64,000 nucleotides of DNA from NCBI RefSeq assembly GCF_018394335.1, contig NZ_CP074572.1:1302001-1366000 (forward strand). Direction: 5' to 3'. The stretch comes from Shewanella dokdonensis (GTDB lineage: Bacteria; Pseudomonadota; Gammaproteobacteria; Enterobacterales; Shewanellaceae). Both the position numbers and the translations under genes were made by a program. The notes under the pieces were generated by a model. It saw only the letters and a list, made by a program, of their open reading frames with translations, was not told where the DNA came from and did not search any database. Below are positions 53,688-62,360 of the stretch, in pieces; the first letter of the stretch is position 1, and each line of letters begins with the position of its first letter.

Positions 53688-54296
53688 TCATGCCCCCATA
53701 GGTCGGAAAGCTGCTAATGCTTTGATGCGATCGATCCAGGCGTCAATAGCTGGATAGTGCTCCAACGAAAAGCCGCCTTCATCGGCCACATGGGTATAGG
53801 CAAACAAGCTGATATCGGCGGTGCTCAAACTGTCACCGGCAATAAACTGGCTGTGCTGCAACTGTTGCTCCATCACCGCCAACGCCTTGTGCCCGCCTTT
53901 CTGCTTGGCTTCATATTCGGCGCGGCGCTCGGCTGGCAGGCCAAGATATTTAGCGATAAAACGCGCAACGGCAATATAGGGTTCGTGACTGTACTGCTCA
54001 AAAAACTGCCACTGTTGCACTTTAGCCAGCGCAAACGGTTCGGAAGGTAATAACGCAGAGCCATGAGCCAGATAGTTAATGATGGCGTTAGACTCAGACA
54101 AAGTACGACCGTCGCTCAGTTCCAGTAACGGGATTTTACCGTTAGGATTTTTCTCCAGAAATGAGCTAACCCGAGTATCACCTGCCAGAATATCCACCGC
54201 TACCCATTCATAGTCCAGGTGCAACAAGGCACACAACAATTGCACTTTATAACAGTTACCAGATTGCGCATCACCGTAAACCCTAAACGCTGCCAT
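53688..54296 (-). CDS. Glutathione S-transferase family protein
   Basis: A 202-residue GST. The N-terminal thioredoxin-like half has FRVYGDAQSGNCYKVQLLC (Ser near the glutathione thiol), PNGKIPLLELSDGRTLSESN and AIINYL, the GSH-binding segments. The helical half includes SLSTADISLFAYTH. Reaction and substrates are unknown; members detoxify electrophiles. Start MAAFRVYGD at 54296 is chosen because AGGAG lies eight bases upstream, though an in-frame GTG at 54305 exists. The patatin-like gene is immediately upstream in the same direction. Confidence 0.88.
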   Translation of the reverse strand: MAAFRVYGDAQSGNCYKVQLLCALLHLDYEWVAVDILAGDTRVSSFLEKNPNGKIPLLELSDGRTLSESNAIINYLAHGSALLPSEPFALAKVQQWQFFEQYSHEPYIAVARFIAKYLGLPAERRAEYEAKQKGGHKALAVMEQQLQHSQFIAGDSLSTADISLFAYTHVADEGGFSLEHYPAIDAWIDRIKALAAFRPMGA

Positions 54297-54383
54297 CAAC
54301 ATCACTCCTAGAATTGAAATAGTTTTACCTTAGCTAATACTCTGCACTTTTCCTCAATAAGACTGAATACAACACCACAATTT

Positions 54384-55318
54384 CTATGTCAGCCAGTGTT
54401 GCTGTAACCAGTCCACGGTAGCATCTATGTCGGCACTGTCTGCCAGTTGTAGCATATGCGGTAGTTTGTTTACCGCATCCAACGCAATAGTTTCTCCATG
54501 CTCAAACACTAACTGCAACCGCTGGTAACTTTCTCCCAGCAACTGCCGGGCCTGATAGTCAGCAATACCGGAAACACCGTCCATCAGAATGTTTATCAGC
54601 GGTTTGATCCACTGGGCATAGCCCCAGTCCAAGGTTTTACCTTTGATATAGGTGAGACTGACCCCGGTGCCAACCGACAATAACACTATGTCATCCATTG
54701 CGGCGCGCTCTTGCGGTAGGTTATGTTGAGAAATGGCCTGAGCCAGTGCCACAATGGCCGGATTATTGGCGTATACACCACCGTCGATGTAACCATCCGC
54801 TGAGGGGAAATAGGTCGGGGCAGCGCTGGTGTACAAGGCCACATCGGCCACCTTGACCGCGGCATCACAGTCACTGCCGTTGAAGTTATGAAAAATTTTT
54901 GGCTTCCAGCTGCGGTGGGCGGCGGCAGCACCATTATCTAGGTCAAAGGTAGGAATGGCGACTTTACGGCTCAGGTCACCCAGTTGCAGTTCACCAAAGG
55001 TCTCGGTCAGCACTTTCCGCAACGGCTTGGTGGCGTATTCGGCACCTATGGTTCTGCCAAGATCGCGGACATTGTCCCAGATGCTGTCATCAAAGATTTC
55101 AGCCCCTCGCTGCTGGTATAGCTCGGCAATCTCTTGCGGCGAGTGGCCAGCGGCCAGCCCTAGCGCTAAAATGCCGCCAGTAGAAGTGCCCGCCAGCAGA
55201 TCGACTTGTGCTAACCAACCGGCGATTGACGGTTGTTCATTGAGACGTTGCAACAAGCGCGCGCTGATCACGCCGCGCAGCCCCCACCATCCAAGCTTAA
55301 AATACGATATTTGGCCAT
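54384..55318 (-). CDS. Patatin-like phospholipase (frame break)
   Basis: A 311-residue (repaired) patatin-family lipid acyl hydrolase. The oxyanion loop SLDGGGLRGVISARLLQRLN begins the protein, the nucleophile Ser lies in DLLAGTSTGGILALGLA (GxSxG type), and the catalytic Asp in YIDGGVYANNPAIVAL (DGGxxANNP). The two parts of the patatin fold are intact. The frame breaks at C5 55281-55285. One added base joins DGGGL to RGVISA. No signal peptide, so it acts inside the cell, perhaps in lipid turnover. GST lies downstream. Confidence 0.88.
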
Positions 55319-55386
55319 AGTCCTGTTCCTCCCTGTCCAGCCTAAGTTAGCCCTGCATATGCCCTATTCCATCAAAACAACGCCGA

Positions 55387-55674
55387 TTACTGTCGCCAAC
55401 ACGCGAGACTCTCCGCGGTTTTTGTAGGAATAAATTCGATGATCTCATATTCCGCGAGTTGTTGCTGTTTAAACGGATCCAGAGCCAGAATCTGCCATAA
55501 CTGCTCCTGGCTATCCGCTTGCGCCAAAATCACCCCACCCGTACGCGGCACTTTGCGACCCGAAGCCAGGAAATGGCCCGCCGCATACTGCTGTTCCAGA
55601 TAAGCGATATGTGCCGCAAGGTGTTTTTCTATCTCACTGAGTTCACAAGTATAAGTTAACGATACGATAAACAT
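55387..55674 (-). CDS. YciI-like protein
   Basis: A 95-residue YCII-fold protein: MFIVSLTYTCELSEIEKHLA, HIAYLEQQYAAGHFLASGRK, GVILAQADSQEQLWQILALD and PFKQQQLAEYEIIEFIPTKT. The conserved His and Asp of the family are present in the H and D positions. Function is unknown; some members are dehalogenase-like. It starts right after the RidA stop (one base apart), so they are co-transcribed. Confidence 0.85.
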   Translation of the reverse strand: MFIVSLTYTCELSEIEKHLAAHIAYLEQQYAAGHFLASGRKVPRTGGVILAQADSQEQLWQILALDPFKQQQLAEYEIIEFIPTKTAESLACWRQ

Positions 55675-55675
55675 G

Positions 55676-56065
55676 TTAGCGCCCCTCGGCATAACCAGGC
55701 TCGCCAGCCGCCGCCACAAACGCCATTTCCAACAGGTATTGCGGGTCGGCCAATTCGGCTTTGACACAGACGCGACTGGGAGCACAACCTTCAGGAAACC
55801 AGGCTTCCCACAGTTCATTTAATACGGCGGCGTTGGCAAAGTCGGTGAGATAAATGGTCACCGCTAACACGCGGCTACGGTCACTGCCAATAAGCTGCAA
55901 TTTGTTGTCCGCTTGCGCCAGTATGGCACTGACTTGTTCACGGATATCACCTAGAGGTTCGCTCTCGGCCACTTCGACAAAGTGGGCAATGCCATGATAA
56001 ATCGTGACATCAGACCAGAGCTTGCTGGGATTAATTCGTTGAATTGGCATCCATCTGTCCATCAT
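55676..56065 (-). CDS. RidA/YjgF family protein
   Basis: A 129-residue RidA-superfamily protein, relatives of enamine/imine deaminases that remove reactive intermediates. Segments are SDVTIYHGIAHFVEVAE, VSAILAQADNKLQLIGSDRS, AVTIYLTDFANAAVLNELW and CVKAELADPQYLLEMAFVAA. The Arg and Glu near the active site (SRVCVKAELA) are present. The exact subfamily, and so the reaction, is not certain. It is the first gene of a two-gene group with the YciI-like gene. Confidence 0.85.
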   Translation of the reverse strand: MMDRWMPIQRINPSKLWSDVTIYHGIAHFVEVAESEPLGDIREQVSAILAQADNKLQLIGSDRSRVLAVTIYLTDFANAAVLNELWEAWFPEGCAPSRVCVKAELADPQYLLEMAFVAAAGEPGYAEGR

Positions 56066-56197
56066 TCAGAGAAAAGCTTATGGTAGCGGAAACCCACAAA
56101 AAGCACCGAATTATTCGGCAATACTTTTTGGCAGCATTTTGCGTTAACCGTGACGATTCCTTATGATCGCCAAACATGCCCTAACGAGAACCAGAAG

Positions 56198-56773
56198 ATG
56201 AAGCTCACCCTGTTGACCCAGTCGCTGTACGACAAACTCTATCGTGATATCTGCGAATTTCGCCTGACCTTTGACCTACCAGTGGCAGAGCCTGAGTCCT
56301 TAGATGCCAAGCAAGATCAACTGCATACCTCGTTAATCAGTGAAGAACTGACAGAGCTGGCCGAAGCCGCAGATAAAGTAGCGCAAGCCGATGCTATCGT
56401 CGACAGCGTCTATGTCTTGATGGGCCGACTGGTACACCTTGGTGCAACCGCCGTGGAGCAACGGCTGGAGATCAGCTATCTGGTGGATCTGTTATTGCAG
56501 GTAGCCAACAATCGCGGTATCGATTTTGTCCCCTGCTGGGACGAAGTGCATAGCAGCAATATGAGCAAGGTCTGTCGCACCGAGCAGGAACTAGAAGCAA
56601 CCATTGCCCATTATGCCCGGCAAGGGATCGAGATCAGCGGCAGCCGAAATGGCGATTATCTGATCGCCAAATGTGCCAAAGACGTAGCCATGGCTGGCAA
56701 GACGGTACGCCGTGGCAAAGTATTGAAGTCGGTTTATTATCGTCCAGCAGACCTGCGTTCCTTGGTCAGTTAA
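56198..56773 (+). CDS. MazG-like nucleotide pyrophosphohydrolase family protein
   Basis: A 191-residue all-alpha NTP pyrophosphatase-like protein. The helical motif ISEELTELAEAADKV (ExxE type) and later QADAIVDSVYVLMGRLVHLG (ExxD-type Asp) form the metal site of this superfamily. The remainder is unusual (DFVPCWDEVHSSNMSKVCRT, KVLKSVYYRPADL). The substrate is unknown; family members remove damaged nucleotides or act on phosphoribosyl-ATP. The start 56198 gives MKLTLLTQSLYDKLYRDICE. It is divergent from the RidA group and convergent with the nitronate monooxygenase gene. Confidence 0.75.
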   Translation: MKLTLLTQSLYDKLYRDICEFRLTFDLPVAEPESLDAKQDQLHTSLISEELTELAEAADKVAQADAIVDSVYVLMGRLVHLGATAVEQRLEISYLVDLLLQVANNRGIDFVPCWDEVHSSNMSKVCRTEQELEATIAHYARQGIEISGSRNGDYLIAKCAKDVAMAGKTVRRGKVLKSVYYRPADLRSLVS

Positions 56774-56787
56774 TCGATTACCTAGGG

Positions 56788-57812
56788 TTAGCGCGGCAAT
56801 CCTGCCACTAACTGGCGGGTCAGTTCAGCCGCCGGAATCGCCCGGCAACCACTGGCATTTTGCCCACACCATAAGGGGCTGAAATCACTGTTGCCTTGCT
56901 GCTCAGCGGCCTTGCGCAGCGGGGCGATGGCACTGGCGGCCAACGGAAAATCTGGAATATCCGCCATCGCCTGTTCCCGCATTAGCCGGTTCACAATCCC
57001 TCTGGCGGGTCGGCCACTAAACACCCGCGTAAGCGCTGTATGCTGGTTGCGTTGTGGATCAACTAATGCCTGACGGTGTAGCTGGCTGATAGTGGTTTCG
57101 GGGCATAACAGATAGGCCGTTCCCACCTGCACCGCAGCAGCCCCAAGCTTCATCGCGCTAGCAATGGTGGTGGCATCCACCATACCGCCAGCAGCAATTA
57201 CTGGCACATTGAGCGCCGCCGCCAATTGTGGTAACAACGCGAACGTACCGGACTGCAACGACAGTTCATCAGTGAGAAAATGGCCGCGATGACCTCCGGC
57301 CTCCAATCCTTGAGCGATGACCGCATCGACCCCTGCGCCTGCAACCACACACCTTCGGCAACGGTAGTGGCACTGGCAATCACTTTGCTGCCCCAAGATT
57401 TTACCTGCTGCAATAGTGACGGCTCAGGTAAACCAAAATGAAAACTGACAACCTCAGGCCGCAATGGTGCAATTGCCGCCGCCATCGCGGCATCAAATGG
57501 GCGGCGTTCAACAACCGTATCCACTGGCGTTGCTGACAGTTCCTGATAGTAAGGTTGCAACCGTTGCTGCCACTGCTGCAACTTGTGTGGTTGTGCTTCG
57601 GGTGGCGTGTGACAGAAAAAATTGAGATTGATGGGGGCTTGGGTTTGCTGGCGGAACTGCGCCACGGCTTGCTGGATCTGCGTTGCATTTAACATGGCGC
57701 AGGGCAAAGACCCCAAGGCACCCGCACTTGCCACCGCGAGCGCTAGTTCGATGCCTTGAGCCCCCGCCATGGGCGCCTGCACCAGCGGCCACTTTACGTC
57801 GAACAGTTGCAT
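56788..57812 (-). CDS. Nitronate monooxygenase family flavoprotein (frame break)
   Basis: A 341-residue (repaired) TIM-barrel FMN enzyme of the 2-nitropropane dioxygenase family. It shows WPLVQAPMAGAQGIELALAV, LPCAMLNATQIQQAVAQF, SKVIASATTVAEG and QGLEAGGHRGHF with FMN-binding GGH, then PVIAAGGMVDATTIASAMKL and AVQVGTAYL. The conserved GGH and AAGGM loops are intact. The frame breaks at C4 57330-57333 and one added base joins LQAQGVDAVIAQGLEAGG. AGGAGG precedes the ATG. These enzymes detoxify nitronates such as propionate 3-nitronate. Upstream is ubiA. Confidence 0.9.
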
Positions 57813-57858
57813 CAGTGCCTCCTGCTTGAGGGCAAATCGGGCATTGAGATGCTGGTGA

Positions 57859-58731
57859 CTAGATAGCCACGCCCATCAGGTAATCCATGCCTAATGCCAA
57901 AAATAACGCCATACCCGCCCAGTTGTTGTTGAGAAAAGCCTTCAGGCAAGGCGCGCGTTCACGGCCAAAGATCAACCGCTGTTGATACAGGCTGAAACCG
58001 ATAAAGGCCAGCAAACCGATCAGATACATCAGGCCGCGATCCGCCACAAAACCTGCGGTCATAAAACAGGTGAGCGCCGCCAACTGGAATAACCCGATGA
58101 TTTGCCTATCATATTTACCAAACAGAATCGCCGTAGATTTGATACCGACTTTTAGGTCATCATCGCGATCCACCATGGCATACATGGTGTCGTAAGCGAT
58201 GGTCCAGAACCAGTTTGCCGCAAACAACCACCAAGCTTCAGCGGGCACTGCACCAGTTTGTGCAGCATAAGCCATAGGAATTGACCAGCTCCAAACAACG
58301 CCGAGAAACATCTGCGGCATATTGGTAAAGCGTTTGGTAAAGGGATAAATGATGGTAAGCACCATGCCGATATAGGACAGTTTAACCACCAAGGGATTGA
58401 GCATCAGCACCAGCGCAAAAGCCACCAGCCCCAACACCACAAACAGCAGCAGCGCTTCTTTAACCGAGACTTCACCGCTGGCTAATGGCCGCGACTTGGT
58501 GCGTTCAACATGGGTATCGAGATGGCGATCGGCGTAATCGTTAATAATGCAGCCACAGGCGCGCATGATGAATACCCCGAGGATAAAGATCACCAGCACT
58601 TTGGCACTGGGTAAACCACCCGCCGCCAACCATAAGGCCATCAGACACGGCCACAACAATAGAAATGTGCCGATTGGACGATCAATACGAGCAAGACGCG
58701 CATATGCGTCGAATTTTTCCCTAAGATTCAT
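57859..58731 (-). CDS. ubiA: 4-hydroxybenzoate octaprenyltransferase
   Basis: UbiA attaches the polyprenyl tail to 4-hydroxybenzoate in ubiquinone synthesis, in the inner membrane. The 290-residue protein begins [20 protein letters not shown] and has the two Asp-rich motifs, [20 protein letters not shown] (NDxxDxxxD) and [22 protein letters not shown]. About eight hydrophobic helices are visible. The start at 58731 is by homology; the open frame continues upstream. It is followed by the nitronate monooxygenase gene. Confidence 0.95.
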   Translation of the reverse strand: MNLREKFDAYARLARIDRPIGTFLLLWPCLMALWLAAGGLPSAKVLVIFILGVFIMRACGCIINDYADRHLDTHVERTKSRPLASGEVSVKEALLLFVVLGLVAFALVLMLNPLVVKLSYIGMVLTIIYPFTKRFTNMPQMFLGVVWSWSIPMAYAAQTGAVPAEAWWLFAANWFWTIAYDTMYAMVDRDDDLKVGIKSTAILFGKYDRQIIGLFQLAALTCFMTAGFVADRGLMYLIGLLAFIGFSLYQQRLIFGRERAPCLKAFLNNNWAGMALFLALGMDYLMGVAI

Positions 58732-58835
58732 GGGCCTGCTCTCTCCAAATCCCTCAGTCTTTGCACTACAGCAATGCATTATGACGCAGTCAGAGTGTGA
58801 TTTACACCACAAAATGACATTTAGCCGCCACGGTA

Positions 58836-60995
58836 TTACACCGTTTGTAACTTAGCGTAGGCCACTACCAGCCACTTACTACCAAAATCATCAAAATTTA
58901 CCTGAACCCTGGCCTGGGCCCCACTACCTTCACTGTTGGTAACTGTGCCTTGGCCAAACTTGGCGTGCACGACCCGCTGACCATGATGAAATCCGTTGTC
59001 ATCAAACTGCTGACTACGGCTAAAACGGGTATTTAACACTGGGGTGGAAACCTGGGCCTTCAACCGTACTTCCTGCATGCACTGTGGCGGGATCTCTTTA
59101 ATAAACCGCGAGGGTCTGGCGTAGTTCTCGCGGCCATAAATTCGCCGAGACTCAGCATAAGTGATATAGAGTTGTGCCATGGCGCGGGTCATGCCGACAT
59201 AACATAAGCGGCGTTCCTCTTCGAGCCGATCCCCTTCTTCCAACGTCAGTTGGCTGGGGAAAATACCTTCTTCGACCCCGGCCATGAACACTACCGGAAA
59301 TTCCAGCCCCTTGGCTGAGTGCAATGTCATTAACTGCACCGCATCCGTATGTTCATCGGCTTGCCCATCACCCGCTTCCAGCGCTGCATGAGACAAAAAG
59401 GCGTTGAGTTCACCCATGTCCAGCAGCTCTTCTGGCACTTCAAATGTACGCGCCGCCGTGACCAGTTCTTCCAGGTTCTCTACCCGGCTTTGTGCCTTCT
59501 CGCCCTTTTCCTGCTCATACATGGTTTTGAGGCCAGAGGCTTGGATCACATGATCCGTTTTGCGATACAAGACCATTTCGTCGGTATCGTGTGCCAGCGC
59601 GACTATCAGATCCATAAAACTGCGCACCGCCGTGGCCGCCCGACCGCTGAGCACTTTTTGCTCCAATAACTGTCCGGCTGCCTGCCACAGCGTCAGTTGA
59701 TGCTGGCGTGCCGTGCTGCGCATAATCTCCAGGGTTCGGTCACCTATGCCTCGCGTTGGCGTATTCACCACCCGCTCAAACGCCGCATCATCATCATGAT
59801 TTGTCATCAAGCGCAGGTAGCCCATGGCATCTTTGATTTCTTGCCGTTCGAAGAAGCGCAACCCACCATAAATACGGTAAGCCAGCCCTTTATGCAGTAA
59901 TGCCTCTTCCAGCACCCGCGACTGCGCGTTGGAACGGTAAAGAATCGCACAATCGGCTAAATTACCGCCTTTATCTTGCCAATCCGCAATGCGCCCGATG
60001 ATAAAACGCGCTTCATCCAGTTCATTAAAGGCGCAATAAACGGAGATAGGCTCGCCTTCAGCATCTTCCGTCCACAGGTCTTTACCGAGACGGTCTGGGT
60101 TATTGGCAATTAATTCATTAGCCGCTTTCAGAATATTGCCGGTAGAGCGATAGTTCTGTTCCAGACGAATAGTGGTGGCATGCGGAAAATCTTTCAGAAA
60201 ACGATGCAGGTTTTCTACCTGCGCCCCACGCCAGCCATAAATCGACTGATCATCGTCGCCGACAATCATCACATGACCGCTATCGCCTGCCAGCATGGAT
60301 CCAGGCGTATTGAATGGCGTTGGTGTCTTGAAATTCATCCACCAGAATATTGCGAAACCTGTCCTGATAGTGTTCCAGCAGATGCGGCTTATTAAGCCAT
60401 AACTCGTGTGCCCGCAGCAGAATTTCAGCAAAGTCCACCAACCCGGCGCGGTCGCAGGACTCCTGATAAACCCGGTACAGCTCCAGCAGTTTTTGCTCCA
60501 AGGGGAACGGCCCGGCATCAATGGCCGACGGTCTTAATCCCTCGTCTTTTTTACCATTGATATAGCCCTGCACCATGCGCGGTGGGTACTGTTTTTCATC
60601 AAGATTAAGACTCTTGATAATACGTTTGATCAAGCGGTGCTGATCTTCGCCATCAAGGATCTGAAAATTCTGTGGCAGTGCGGCTTCTTGCCAATGGGTA
60701 CGTAACAGCCGATGCGCCAGCCCATGAAATGTGCCGATCCACATCCGATTCATGTTGTGACCAATAAGCCGCTCGACACGCTCACGCATCTCAGTGGCCG
60801 CCTTATTGGTAAAGGTCACCGCCATAATCGAATAAGGGCTCTGGTTCTCTACCTGCATCAGCCATGCAATGCGATGAGTTAACACCCGCGTTTTGCCACT
60901 GCCTGCCCCAGCCAGCACCAACATGCTCGACAAGGGGCGGCGACCGCTTCGCGCTGTTTCTCATTCAGGCCATCAAGTAAAGAAGATACGTCCAT
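58836..60995 (-). CDS. uvrD: DNA helicase II UvrD (two frame breaks)
   Basis: UvrD is a superfamily-1 3'-to-5' helicase for mismatch and excision repair. The repaired protein has 720 residues, the same length as in E. coli. It has [12 protein letters not shown], Walker [41 protein letters not shown], Walker [46 protein letters not shown] and the C-terminal CRVRHAKFG-like [15 protein letters not shown]. Breaks lie at G4 60933-60936 (one base missing) and 60297-60298 (two bases missing by length, or one extra). GGAGG lies five bases before the ATG. Confidence 0.93.
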
Positions 60996-61186
60996 CGTTG
61001 CCTCCATCAAAATCGAGGCGGCATTATAGCAGGAAAGCCCGGCGAGGTTGACGAAGATCCCAAGCAACGGGCAATTCTCCGCGCAAGAAAATACCGCGAT
61101 AGGCGGCCGCAATTCCCCAAGGTTCGAAAACTATGGCTAACAGCAAGCCATTACGGCGGAGGATTACCCACCTGCGGTAACAGCAA

Positions 61187-61217
61187 CAAGGGGCAGCTCC
61201 AGTGGCGCTGCCCCTTG
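61187..61217 (-). terminator. Hairpin downstream of the SphA-like gene
   Basis: AAGGGGCAGC and GCTGCCCCTT pair around an 11-base loop. On the minus strand it lies just past the SphA-like stop codon and is followed by a T-rich but interrupted stretch, so it may be a weak terminator. Confidence 0.5.
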
Positions 61218-61251
61218 CTAATTTGAGCAAAGTTATCTTCAAAGCTGGCGA

Positions 61252-62181
61252 CTAAAACGATTTAGTTAACGTCAGCACGGCCTGCGAGCCTTGTGTAGTA
61301 TTTTCTGCATCAAACTCACGCAATACCCGGATATTGGCCTGGAACTGTGCTGGCAGGTAAAACAGGTTAAGTTCTACCCCTAAGGCATTAGACTGTTTGT
61401 GCTCAGAAGCGATGGTATCCACCCCATCTTTACTGTCGTCGCTGAACTGACGATAAATAGCACCCGCAATCCCCACGCGCACCAACAAGTCATCCCGCAT
61501 TTGTACTTCTTTACCAAGCCCATATTCCATCACAAACTCACTGCCGGGACGCACATGAGTGTCGCGTTGACGACTGTTAATGATGGTACGAGTCAAGGCA
61601 CTGATGGTCCAAGTACGGGCGGAATCAAAGTAGTAAGTGCCGCCTATGGTCAACATGCCAGACCAGTATCCCAACCCCGGAGAAGTAGGAATATCAGCGT
61701 CATATTCGCCGGTTGGGGCGATAACCGCCAACCCAAAGGCACCATCCCAACGTGGTTTGTGCCAACCCAAGGCCAATGGTTCGATAACCATGTCACCCAG
61801 CGACAATGATTTGCTGTCGCTAAATCCGGTCGCCTTAATATCCAGATCTTTGGACACCAAGGGCATGACTACGTCATAAAAGTAATCAGCACCAAAGAGC
61901 TTGCTCTCGGTCACATAGACAAATCGATGCGCCGATGCAAAAACATCAAGGTTAAAGCCATTATTGATTTTGTGGCCCCGATTATCTTTCATGGTCGTTG
62001 GGTTAGACCAAGTGTTGTACATTCGGTAAGTGAAGCCGATTGGCGGTGTGGTTCCCGCCATCACCCCTTCACCACCAAAGCCGTAGTGTGTGCCAGAAGT
62101 GGCCGCCTGCGCCGCCCCTCCCGCCAGCCAACAGGCACTGCAAATCGCGATAGTCCAGAGACATTTGCTTGCTTTGTTCAC
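61252..62181 (-). CDS. SphA-like outer-membrane protein (phenol meta-pathway type)
   Basis: A 309-residue exported protein of the SphA/Phenol_MetA_deg family, predicted outer-membrane channels linked to uptake of hydrophobic, often aromatic compounds. Signal peptide (MNKASKCLWTIAICSACWLAGGAAQA), then THYGFGGEGVMAGTTPPIGF (the family start), VYVTESKLFGADYFYDVVMP, GFGLAVIAPTGEYD-type AFGLAVIAPTGEYDADIP and FSDDSKDGVD. The last residues TQGSQAVLTLTKSF end in Phe, a barrel signal. The start is GTG 62181 with GGATGG upstream. It is downstream of the flavoprotein. Confidence 0.85.
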   Translation of the reverse strand: MNKASKCLWTIAICSACWLAGGAAQAATSGTHYGFGGEGVMAGTTPPIGFTYRMYNTWSNPTTMKDNRGHKINNGFNLDVFASAHRFVYVTESKLFGADYFYDVVMPLVSKDLDIKATGFSDSKSLSLGDMVIEPLALGWHKPRWDGAFGLAVIAPTGEYDADIPTSPGLGYWSGMLTIGGTYYFDSARTWTISALTRTIINSRQRDTHVRPGSEFVMEYGLGKEVQMRDDLLVRVGIAGAIYRQFSDDSKDGVDTIASEHKQSNALGVELNLFYLPAQFQANIRVLREFDAENTTQGSQAVLTLTKSF

Positions 62182-62193
62182 AATTCACCATCC

Positions 62194-62335
62194 TTATTGT
62201 TGGATTTTCCAGCCGGGAGGCAATAACGCCTCCCCGTTGGAGAAATGACATGCAACGCAAGCAACGGCCCCAGCCTGGTGCGATTTGAGGCACCCATAGC
62301 AACCGGCACAGCGACCAAACTTGCGTGTTGATCAT
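62194..62335 (-). other. Short CxxCH-containing reading frame between flavoprotein and SphA gene
   Basis: The gap between the two genes contains an uninterrupted stretch coding ACVACHFSNGEALLPPG and ending at TAA (62194-62196), directly before the SphA ribosome site. This contains the heme-binding motif CxxCH. A start ATG at 62335 has AGGA six bases upstream but lies in another frame. Joining them needs two base changes (for example in GG and in GGGG near 62272). Whether it encodes a tiny c-type cytochrome, or is the decayed tail of one, cannot be decided here. Confidence 0.35.
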
Positions 62336-62360
62336 CGTCATTCCTATTGCTATCAGTGAG

